Below, one piece after another: positions 6,640 to 13,474 of a DNA stretch of 15,089 nt. The notes beneath the pieces are model-generated. The model made no database searches. It was given only the letters and a program-made list of their open reading frames with translations, and was not told the DNA's origin. Both the position numbers and the translations under genes were made by a program. How positions within the stretch are numbered: the stretch's first letter is position 1; each line of letters begins with the position of its first letter. Source of the stretch: Planctomycetota bacterium (GTDB taxonomy: Bacteria; Planctomycetota; Planctomycetia; Pirellulales; UBA1268); assembly GCA_003670825.1 (NCBI GenBank), contig QWQL01000167.1, positions 1 to 15,089 of the forward strand, in the 5' to 3' direction.

Positions 6640-8232
6640 GTGACGCATCGCGACGACGATTCAGCCGACCCGTCCACGGCACCGCACCGCGAGCACGAGG
6701 TGGTCGCGCACCTGCCCGACGGCGTCGCCGTCTTGGATTCGGGCGGCTCGATCGACTGGGCCAACGAGCACCTGACCGGCTGGTGCGGGATGGGAGACCT
6801 CCGGGGCAGGGACTTCCTGGCCTCGCTCGCCGGGTGGTCGTCGGAGCATCGGCCTCAGGAAGGTGCCGCGTTTCATGAGTCGCTGCTGGCCGGCCGGTCC
6901 GCATCCTCAATTCTTAAGACTGCCGCCAACCGGTTCTTTGCCGTCCATGCCTCGGCGGCCTTCACGCCAGCCGACCTTGGGAGCGGGCCGCGGGTGATCG
7001 TGACCGTCCGCGACGTCACCCAGACGATCCTCGAGCAGCAGAAGCGGGCAGCCATCCACGCCGCCGGCCAGACCCTCGCCGACCTATCGCCATCGGAACT
7101 GGCCGACATGACGGTCAACGAGCGGATCGAACTGCTCAAGAGCAACATCATCCACTACGCGAAGGATCTGCTGAAGTTCGACGTCCTCGAGATCCGGCTG
7201 CTCGACCGCCAGACTGGCCGACTCGAACCGCTGCTCGCCGAAGGCATGCAGCCGGAGGCCGAAGCCCGGATCCTCTACGCCCGGCCCGAGCACAACGGCG
7301 TCACCGGTTTTGTGGCATCCTCAGGCCGCAGCTACTGGTGCAGCGACACCACGAAGGATCCGCTCTATCTCGAGGGCTGCAAGGGTGCCAAGAGCTCGAT
7401 CACCGTGCCGCTGATGCTGCATGAGCAGGTGATCGGAACCTTCAACGTGGAGAGCCCCGAACCAGGCGGATTCGACGACACCGACCTGCAGTTCCTGGGG
7501 ATTTTTTCCCGCGACGTTGCCGCCTCGCTCAACACGCTCGAACTCCTCGTGGCAGAGAAGGCGACGACCGCGGCGGAGAGCATCGAGGCGATCCACGGCG
7601 CGGTGGCCCTGCCGGTGGACGACATCCTCAATGACGCCGTCAGCGTCATGGAGAAGTATATCGGCCACGATGCTGACGTCGTCGAGCGACTGCAGCGGAT
7701 CCTCCGCAACGCCCGCGACATCAAGCAGGTGATTCAGAAGGTCGGTGAGCAGATGGCGCCGAGCGTGGCCCACGCCCAGCGCCGGCAGGGCGAACGCCGC
7801 CGGACGCTCGTCGGACGCCGAGTATTGGTGGTCGATTCCGACGAGCAGGTGCGGCAAGCAGCCCACGCCCTGCTCGAGAGGTCGGGCTGCACGGTGGAGA
7901 CAGCCCGCGACGGCGCTGAGGCGGCCTCGATGGTGCGGGCGGGCGGCGGCGATGCCTACGACGCGATCATCTCCGACATCCGCCTGCCCGACATGAGCGG
8001 ATACCAACTGCTGCTGCGGCTGCAGGAGATTCTCGACCCGGTGCCGCTGATTCTGATGACGGGCTTCGGCTACGACCCTGGTCACTCGATCGTCAAGGCC
8101 CGGCAGGCAGGCATCGATCTCGTGCTCTTCAAGCCCTTCCGCATCGACCAACTGCTCGACACGGTCGAGAAGTCAATCGTCCGGCGGCAGGCCGCGCCGA
8201 TCGCAGCAGCCGACTCGCCCAGCCGCGGCTGA
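6640..8232 (+). CDS. PAS-GAF-receiver signalling protein without a kinase domain
   Basis: The domain order is PAS (about 19-128), GAF (about 163-303), a helical segment (about 313-370) and a C-terminal CheY-like receiver (about 393-513). The receiver has the acidic residues of VVDSDE (D399, D401, E402), the phospho-acceptor D446 (SDIRLPDMSGY), T474 (LMTGFG) and K498 (FKPF), so it should be phosphorylatable. The helical segment contains HGAVALPVDDIL, which loosely resembles the H-E-L-R-T-P-L box of histidine-kinase dimerisation domains. No N, G1 or G2 ATP-binding boxes follow it, and no DNA-binding or output domain is seen. GGAGG lies 6 bases before the GTG at 6640 (530 aa); an ATG at 6634 directly abuts the GGAGG and is the alternative. 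It is transcribed divergently from sdhCAB. It probably senses a small ligand or redox state and relays phosphate from a kinase encoded elsewhere, but this is inference. Confidence 0.85.
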   Translation: MTHRDDDSADPSTAPHREHEVVAHLPDGVAVLDSGGSIDWANEHLTGWCGMGDLRGRDFLASLAGWSSEHRPQEGAAFHESLLAGRSASSILKTAANRFFAVHASAAFTPADLGSGPRVIVTVRDVTQTILEQQKRAAIHAAGQTLADLSPSELADMTVNERIELLKSNIIHYAKDLLKFDVLEIRLLDRQTGRLEPLLAEGMQPEAEARILYARPEHNGVTGFVASSGRSYWCSDTTKDPLYLEGCKGAKSSITVPLMLHEQVIGTFNVESPEPGGFDDTDLQFLGIFSRDVAASLNTLELLVAEKATTAAESIEAIHGAVALPVDDILNDAVSVMEKYIGHDADVVERLQRILRNARDIKQVIQKVGEQMAPSVAHAQRRQGERRRTLVGRRVLVVDSDEQVRQAAHALLERSGCTVETARDGAEAASMVRAGGGDAYDAIISDIRLPDMSGYQLLLRLQEILDPVPLILMTGFGYDPGHSIVKARQAGIDLVLFKPFRIDQLLDTVEKSIVRRQAAPIAAADSPSRG

Positions 8233-8363
8233 GCCTCCGCCGCCTGCCAATCTTGCCCGTCTTACCCGGACTTTCACGGCCGCGACTCGGCCTTGACCCC
8301 CGGTGGCGGCCGCGGGTACTTCTCCCGCCCCACGTTTCGTTTCCCGCACGAAGGACTCCGTGT

Positions 8364-11201
8364 ATGCCACGCGTCACCCTCCCGCGACTCGAGTTCGGCT
8401 CGTGCCGATCGCTGACGGCCTCACCCGGCCGCCTCGTGGCCGCAGCGGTGCTCGCCCTCGCCTGCGGGTGGGCCTGCGGACCGGCTGCCGCGGAGGAGCT
8501 TCCGGCCCCCGACGGCGGCTCCCCCGGCGACGCGGCCGCAGCCCGGAGAATGATCGAAGAGGCAATCAGCCAGACGGGCCGCCCGGGAGATGCTGCCCCC
8601 AGGCCGAAGCCGGCCTCCGCCGATGCCGCAGCGGCCGACAGCCTCCTGCTCGCCCGCATCTCGGCCGAGGTGGCGGCGAAGCAGCTCGAGGCGAAGCGGC
8701 TCTCCCAGAAATCGCCCGCCGACGCGCTCGACCTGCTCGACCTCACCGCGAAGGGACTCGACGACCAGCCGCTCCCCATCGACACGAAGACCCAGATGCT
8801 ACGGCGGATCGAGCGGACCAGGCGAGACATTGAGGAGTCGACCGGCAAGCGGCGGGCCGAACTCGCCCTCGACAAACAGAGTGCCCAGGTCGAGGCTCAG
8901 GTCGACCGCGAGCGGGCCCAGCGGGGCGAGGTCGACCAGCGGATCGCGATGCTCATCGAGGAGTACAACTCGCTCGTCGACGAGCGGCGGTTTCCCGAGG
9001 CCGAGGCAATCGCCAAGAAAGCCGGGCAGCTCGCCCCTGACAACGCGGTGGTGCGGCAACTGCTGGCCCAGAGCCGAATGATCCGTCGGCTCGACGCGCA
9101 GCGGTCGATCGACGGAGAGCGGCAGTCGGGCTTCCTGGACGTGGCCGAGGATGTCGAGAACTCGGCGGCGCCGTTCGCCGGTTCGATCAAGTTTCCCGAC
9201 ACCAAAAACTGGCAGGACCTGACAAAGTCGCGGTCGCAGCGGCTCGCGGAGGGCCGATCCCGGGCGACCACCGGCGAACTGGCGATCCATAAGAAGCTCG
9301 ATTCCCCTGTGAAGCCCTCCTATCGCGAGCAGCCTCTCGCCGCCGTGATCGACGCGCTGGCCAAGCAGGCCGACGTCGCCATCCACCTCGACATGGTCGG
9401 TCTTGAGCAGGAGGCCGTCCGCAGCGACACGCCCGTGACGCTGTCGCTCGACCAGCCGATCTCGCTGAAGAGTGCCCTCAAGCTGCTGCTGGAGCCTCTC
9501 CATCTGAGCTACGTCGTCAAGGACGAGGTGCTCAAGGTGACAAGCCCGCGGCTGGTGAAGGGGGACGTGTACGCCATCACCTATCCCGTGGCCGACCTCG
9601 TACTGCCGATCCCCAACTTCTCGTCCGACGGCCTCGGCATCACCGGGGCACTTCGCGACGGCTACTCCCAGGTGGCACTGCGGAACAATCTCGCGGTGCA
9701 GGTCGGCCCTCCCCCGGCGGGCATCAACGCCGCCCGTGCCGGCAGTAATGCGGCGGTCGATACCGGATCGCTCGCCCAGCTCCAGCTCGGAGGGGGCGGA
9801 GGACCCGTGAGCGGCTCGACGCCGTCGATTCCGTTTGGCCCGCCGTCGGTCGGTGGCGGTCAGCAGAACTTCCAGCCGCTCATCGACCTGATCCAGAGCA
9901 CGGTGGCCCAAGAAACCTGGGATGTCACTGGTGGCCCGGGGGCGATCCGGCCGTTCCAGACCAACCTCAGCCTGGTCGTCAGCCAGACGCAGGAAGTCCA
10001 CGAGGAGATCGCCGACCTGCTGGAGCAGCTCCGCCGGCTGCAAGACCTGCAGGTGACGATCGAGGTGCGGTTCATCACGCTGGCCGACCCGTTCTTCGAG
10101 CGGATCGGCGTCGACTTCGACTTCAACATCCAGACGGGCGTCAACCAGCCGTTGAACATGACGGCGATCCCCACCCAGAGCAACGGGTCGATCTCCCCGT
10201 TCTCGCAGGGGATCAACGCGGCGCAGGGGGGCCGCTCACAGACGATCGGCCTCGACAACAGCGGCAATCCAGGAGTGGCCCTTTTCAACGGGGGTGGGGG
10301 GGGCGTGGGCGGTGCACAAGGCAACACGGGAGGCGTTGGGACAACCGCCTCTCCCGGCCAAAACTTCTTCTCGATTCCGTTCCGCCAAAACAGCTTCGGC
10401 AGCGCCACGGTGCCGAGCCTGCCTGGCCTGCCCGACCCGGCCACCAGCGCCGCCAACTTCGGGTTTGCGATCCTCTCCGACATCGAGGCCTACTTTCTGA
10501 TCCAGGCCGCCCAGGGCAACACGCGATCAAACGTCATGCAGGCCCCGAAGGTCACGCTCTTCAACGGCCAGCAGGCCTTCGTCTCGGATACGCGGCAGCG
10601 GCCGTTCGTCACGGCGGTGGTGCCGGTCGTGGGCGACTTCTCCGCGGCTCAGCAGCCGGTGATCACAGTGCTCAACGAGGGTACGGCCGTCAACGTGCAA
10701 GCCGTCGTCTCCAACGACCGCCGATTCGTGCGACTGACGCTCGTGCCCTTCTTCTCGCAGATCGGCCGGGTGGAGCAGTTCCAGTTCGAGGGCTCACGAT
10801 CGACGAAGTCGAAGACGAGCGATGAGAAAAGCGGCACCGACGTCAAGGTGCCAGGTGCCGACGGGCTGGTCGGCCTGACCAATGGCGTGGCGTCGTCCGG
10901 TGAACTCGAACTCCAGTCGAACGGCACCACGATCCAACTGCCGGAGTTCCTGTTCACCACGGTCACCACCACCGTGAGCGTGCCCGACGGCGGCACGGTG
11001 CTGCTCGGCGGCATCAAGCGGCTCCGCGAGGGCCGCAACGAGTTCGGGGTGCCGATCCTCTCGAAGATCCCCTACATCAACCGCCTCTTCAAAAACGTCG
11101 GCCTCGCCCGCACGACGGACAGCCTGATGCTGATGGTCACGCCACGGATCATCATTCAGGAAGAAGAAGAAGAAAAGCTCCTCGGCACGACTCGGCCATG
11201 A
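8364..11201 (+). CDS. Secretin (GspD/PilQ superfamily) with signal peptide and N-terminal helical/TPR-like region
   Basis: This is predicted to be an outer-membrane, ring-forming channel protein. A signal peptide occupies about residues 1-43 (hydrophobic LVAAAVLALACGWACG, then PAAAEE). Residues about 90-245 are helical and charged and include a TPR-like stretch (RRFPEAEAIAKKAGQLAPD). A secretin/TonB short N-terminal (STN) domain follows at about 318-395. An N-domain (QTNLSLVVSQTQEVHEEIADLLEQL) precedes the secretin core, which ends with VPDGGTVLLGGIK, GVPILSKIPYINRLFKN and LMLMVTPRIII. Gly/Asn-rich stretches interrupt the domain joints. The ATG at 8364 has AAGGA 8 bases upstream; a longer in-frame start at 8253 would bury the signal peptide. 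At 945 aa it is longer than typical GspD. No other secretion or pilus genes are nearby, so the system it serves is unknown. Confidence 0.88.
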   Translation: MPRVTLPRLEFGSCRSLTASPGRLVAAAVLALACGWACGPAAAEELPAPDGGSPGDAAAARRMIEEAISQTGRPGDAAPRPKPASADAAAADSLLLARISAEVAAKQLEAKRLSQKSPADALDLLDLTAKGLDDQPLPIDTKTQMLRRIERTRRDIEESTGKRRAELALDKQSAQVEAQVDRERAQRGEVDQRIAMLIEEYNSLVDERRFPEAEAIAKKAGQLAPDNAVVRQLLAQSRMIRRLDAQRSIDGERQSGFLDVAEDVENSAAPFAGSIKFPDTKNWQDLTKSRSQRLAEGRSRATTGELAIHKKLDSPVKPSYREQPLAAVIDALAKQADVAIHLDMVGLEQEAVRSDTPVTLSLDQPISLKSALKLLLEPLHLSYVVKDEVLKVTSPRLVKGDVYAITYPVADLVLPIPNFSSDGLGITGALRDGYSQVALRNNLAVQVGPPPAGINAARAGSNAAVDTGSLAQLQLGGGGGPVSGSTPSIPFGPPSVGGGQQNFQPLIDLIQSTVAQETWDVTGGPGAIRPFQTNLSLVVSQTQEVHEEIADLLEQLRRLQDLQVTIEVRFITLADPFFERIGVDFDFNIQTGVNQPLNMTAIPTQSNGSISPFSQGINAAQGGRSQTIGLDNSGNPGVALFNGGGGGVGGAQGNTGGVGTTASPGQNFFSIPFRQNSFGSATVPSLPGLPDPATSAANFGFAILSDIEAYFLIQAAQGNTRSNVMQAPKVTLFNGQQAFVSDTRQRPFVTAVVPVVGDFSAAQQPVITVLNEGTAVNVQAVVSNDRRFVRLTLVPFFSQIGRVEQFQFEGSRSTKSKTSDEKSGTDVKVPGADGLVGLTNGVASSGELELQSNGTTIQLPEFLFTTVTTTVSVPDGGTVLLGGIKRLREGRNEFGVPILSKIPYINRLFKNVGLARTTDSLMLMVTPRIIIQEEEEEKLLGTTRP

Positions 11202-11590
11202 TGCCTCCTGCAAAGCTGGCGATCGTGGCGGGGGCGATCCTCGGGGCTGTGTCGGTAGCCGGCGGGGCGTTTGGTGCCCACGGCCTGAAGGCGAGCCTGG
11301 AAGCCTCGGGGCAGGCCACCAACTGGGAGACCGCGTTTCGCTACTCACTCGTCCATGCGCTGGCGCTGGTGGCAGTCGGGCTGCTCGCCTCGTTCCGCCC
11401 TGCGGCGGGCCCGGCACTCGCCGCGTCTGCCTGGTGCTTCCTGCTCGGCACGCTGATCTTCAGCGGTTGCCTGGCGGTGCTCGCCCTGTCGGGGGTAAAG
11501 ATTCTAGGCGCGATCGTGCCAGTCGGGGGCGTGCTCTTGATCGTCGGCTGGCTGCTGCTGGCATTCGCCGCCGCTCGGCTCCCAACCTGA
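11198..11590 (+). CDS. DUF423 family small membrane protein
   Basis: This 130-aa integral membrane protein has four hydrophobic segments. Its N-terminus (AGAILGAVSVAGGAFGAHGLKA) carries the conserved GAFGAHGL signature of DUF423 (YgdD/YwdK family). FRYSLVHALAL and SGCLAVLALSG further along also fit the family. The function of the family is not established. The ATG at 11198 overlaps the secretin stop codon (ATGA), with no clear Shine-Dalgarno, so translational coupling is likely; a second ATG at 11201 is equally possible. The gene converges with the TPR protein gene, with only 8 bases between the stop codons. Confidence 0.9.
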   Translation: MMPPAKLAIVAGAILGAVSVAGGAFGAHGLKASLEASGQATNWETAFRYSLVHALALVAVGLLASFRPAAGPALAASAWCFLLGTLIFSGCLAVLALSGVKILGAIVPVGGVLLIVGWLLLAFAAARLPT

Positions 11591-11602
11591 ATCGGGATTC
11601 AG
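11587..11602. terminator. Short inverted repeat across two convergent stop codons
   Basis: CTGAATC, GG, GATTCAG is a perfect inverted repeat. It contains the stop codon of the DUF423 gene on the plus strand and the stop codon of the TPR gene on the minus strand. The stem is six to seven base pairs and lacks flanking T-runs, so termination activity is uncertain. It is the only symmetric structure in the 8-base junction. Confidence 0.35.
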
Positions 11603-12474
11603 CGGAGGGATTCCAACTCGGCCTGACCATCTCGCTGCCCGGCGGAGTTTTCCGCTTCGGTGGCCTCCCGCTCCATGCGGCCGTCGGTCTGCTCGGCGAC
11701 GTTCTCGCCCGCGGTGGCCTCCCGCTCCTGCCGGCCATCCCGCTGCTCGGCGACGTTCTCGCCGGCGGCGGCCACCGCGTCGGCACCACCCAGGCCAGCC
11801 CCGCTGCCGAACGGATCATCGCTTTTTGGTTCGGCGGCTGGATCGAGTCCCGGTTCAGCGACGGGCTCGGGCATGTCCTCCGTCCGTGGCGCCGCGGGCG
11901 ACCGACGCCTGGCGGGTACCTGCTCGACGTCTTCGTCGAACGGATTGGCGGCATCTGGCACCCGCTCGACCACCGGACGGCGGTCGCGGAGCACATCGGC
12001 TTCCGCCCGCTCGACGTCGAGGTACCGCAGGTCGCTCCGCCGCCGGTCGAGTTGCAGCGTGGCGACCCGGGCTCTGGTGCGGTGACGCTCCAGTTTCAGC
12101 CGGTCGCATCCCTGAATCCGCTCCAGCGACCGGGCGATCGGCCAGGAGCCGGTGCCTTCCGCCTCGCGGACCGCACCCGCTGAGAAATCGGCCTCGGCCT
12201 CGTCGAGCCGGCCGAGTTTCAGAGCGGTGAGGCCCCGGAAGTAATAGGCCCGCGGATCGAGCGTGCCGGCCTCGATGGCCTGCGAGAGATCGTCGTATGA
12301 GCGTTGGTAGTCGCCCGCAAAATACGAATGCACGCCGGTGCCGTAGGCAGCCGCGAGCGGCAGGCTCTCAATCGTGGGCGCGGCCGGGGCAGCTCCACCG
12401 GAAGCGAGGAGGCACGAGGCCACCAGCCCTGCAAAGCCCCGATCACGCCAGTGTCCGATACGCCAGGCTGCCAT
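11599..12474 (-). CDS. Secreted or periplasmic TPR protein with C-terminal 18-residue repeats
   Basis: The product is 291 aa. A signal peptide is plausible at 1-32 (basic start, then GLVASCLLASGGAAPAA). Two TPR-like helical hairpins follow at about 43-76 and 77-105 (AAAYGTGVHSYFAGDYQRSYDDLSQAI and AYYFRGLTALKLGRLDEAEADF, each split here by its turns). The middle is Arg-rich (about 129-170), then Pro/Ala/Glu-rich and probably disordered. The last 54 residues are three tandem 18-residue repeats beginning AGENVAEQ, AGENVAEQ and EAENSAGQ. GAGGA lies 8 bases before the ATG at 12474 and supports this start over the GTGs at 12480 and 12489. TPRs normally bind proteins; the partner is unknown. The protein has no domain beyond the TPRs that I recognise, so the functional call is weak. 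Confidence 0.75.
   Translation of the reverse strand: MAAWRIGHWRDRGFAGLVASCLLASGGAAPAAPTIESLPLAAAYGTGVHSYFAGDYQRSYDDLSQAIEAGTLDPRAYYFRGLTALKLGRLDEAEADFSAGAVREAEGTGSWPIARSLERIQGCDRLKLERHRTRARVATLQLDRRRSDLRYLDVERAEADVLRDRRPVVERVPDAANPFDEDVEQVPARRRSPAAPRTEDMPEPVAEPGLDPAAEPKSDDPFGSGAGLGGADAVAAAGENVAEQRDGRQEREATAGENVAEQTDGRMEREATEAENSAGQRDGQAELESLR
11605..11766 (-). repeat. Three tandem 54-bp coding repeats
   Basis: The 3' end of the TPR gene is built from three in-frame 54-bp units. The two upstream units are close to identical in DNA: gctcggcgacgttctcgcc recurs at 11691 and 11745 on the plus strand, exactly 54 bp apart. The third, nearest the stop codon, has diverged. Copy-number variation between strains would change the length of the tail without breaking the frame. 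Confidence 0.8.
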
Positions 12475-12602
12475 CGTCACGTTCCTCACGGCCTTGCTGC
12501 GGTTCCTGCTCAGGACCGCTTCGTCTCCAACGCTATCGGCCGATTCTACCTTCGCGACCAGACGCCCCCGGCCGGCGGCGGCACAATCGCCACCACCCGC
12601 CC
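12475..12602. other. Intergenic gap upstream of the TPR gene
   Basis: This 128-base gap separates two minus-strand genes and should hold the 3' end of the upstream operon and the TPR promoter. A G/C-rich ccggccggcggcgg stretch is present near 12569-12583, but no clear promoter hexamers or terminator were identified. Confidence 0.4.
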
Positions 12603-13094
12603 TCAGGACGGCCGCAGGGTTTCGCCGTCCCCCAGAAGCCCCCGGGCCATGGCATGCCGGCGGAAGGCCTCCTCACCGAGAAACACCGCCGACCGCACCA
12701 GCAGCATCATCATCGGCTGAGCCGGCCAGCCGAAGGCCGCCAGGAGCCGGTCAAACTCCGCCGGCGGGCAGCTTCCCTTGAGGTCCACCAGGAGCACGCG
12801 GCCGTCCTTTTCGCAGGCATTCCCATCGACCTGCCACCATGCGGCCCCCGCGTCGCTGGAGCGGGAACTCGTCCACACGAACGAGCCGTCGGGCTCGGCA
12901 TACATTCGCTCCAGTTCCGCGAGATCCGCGAGCGCGTCGTCGAAGCCGGCCGCCATCGATACCGCAAGCGCCGGCTTCGCGATCGCGAGCGTCGGCCAGG
13001 TTCCCAAGGCATCCGTGAACGCCGGTCCGGGAGCCGGCTCCGCGGGCAGGGCGTGCAGCGTGATCTCGAAGGCGTAGAGCGTGGGCTTCGTCAT
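12603..13094 (-). CDS. Hypothetical protein, 163 aa
   Basis: I do not recognise this family. The protein is soluble, with no signal peptide or membrane helix. It begins MTKPTLYAFEITLHALP and has an acidic and aromatic middle (FDDALADLAELERMYAEPDG, followed by AAWWQVDGN), then VLLVDLKGSCPPAEFDRLLAAFGWPAQPMMM and a helical C-terminus. The WWQVDG and VLLVDLKG strands suggest a mixed alpha/beta fold, which is inference. The ATG at 13094 is chosen because it starts 19 bases after the CutA stop codon; no strong Shine-Dalgarno is seen. It is third in a minus-strand gene cluster after the phosphoesterase-like gene and cutA, and is probably co-transcribed with them. Confidence 0.7.
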   Translation of the reverse strand: MTKPTLYAFEITLHALPAEPAPGPAFTDALGTWPTLAIAKPALAVSMAAGFDDALADLAELERMYAEPDGSFVWTSSRSSDAGAAWWQVDGNACEKDGRVLLVDLKGSCPPAEFDRLLAAFGWPAQPMMMLLVRSAVFLGEEAFRRHAMARGLLGDGETLRPS

Positions 13095-13113
13095 GGGGTG
13101 TGGGCGATCCGCC

Positions 13114-13440
13114 TCAGGCCGGGGCCACGCTCTCCCGCACCCAGGCGGCATACGCGGCCGAGGCCGTGATCCGCACGATGGTGAGTTGGGGCGTCGCGTA
13201 CGCATGCCGCGTGCTGATCGCTGCCACGCAGTCGGTCTCGCGCTCGCAGGTCGTCTTGCAGGTGCACCGCCACTCTTCGGCGGTCTCGACAGCCCCCTGC
13301 CAGCGGTAGATGCTCATCAGCGGCCCATCGACCTGCACGCAGGCGGCGAGGCGGCTCTCGACCAGCTGCCGCGCGCACAACTCCGCTTCGGCCCGCGAGC
13401 CGAACGTGGTGCGAACTTCGATCAGCGGCTCGGTGGACAT
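13114..13440 (-). CDS. cutA: CutA-like divalent-cation tolerance protein
   Basis: CutA proteins are small trimeric alpha/beta (PII-like fold) proteins linked to copper and other divalent-cation tolerance; their exact role is unsettled. The 108-aa product has the family pattern: an N-terminal strand (IEVRTTF), SRAEAELCARQLVESRLAACVQV at about 15-37 (RLAACV is the signature), SIYRWQG at 43-49, EEWRCTCKT at 55-63, and the C-terminal PQLTIVRI strand and AAYAAWV helix. It is cysteine-rich (C22, C34, C59, C61, C65, C71), more than usual. The ATG at 13440 is chosen by family alignment, because an upstream ATG at 13485 would overlap the preceding gene. No Shine-Dalgarno is evident, so coupling to the gene 34 bases upstream is possible. 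Confidence 0.9.
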   Translation of the reverse strand: MSTEPLIEVRTTFGSRAEAELCARQLVESRLAACVQVDGPLMSIYRWQGAVETAEEWRCTCKTTCERETDCVAAISTRHAYATPQLTIVRITASAAYAAWVRESVAPA

Positions 13441-13474
13441 CGGCAGACCGGAGAGGAGAGCTGGCGCTCCATCA

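Noticed and set aside
8220..8231. CAGCCGCGGCTG palindrome at the end of the receiver gene as a terminator
   Set aside because: It has only a four-base stem if a loop is allowed and no T-run follows, so it is likely a by-product of G+C-rich coding sequence.
8293..8321. TTGACC as a -35 element for the secretin gene
   Set aside because: The matching -10 position (around GTACTT) is a poor fit, so a promoter cannot be supported.
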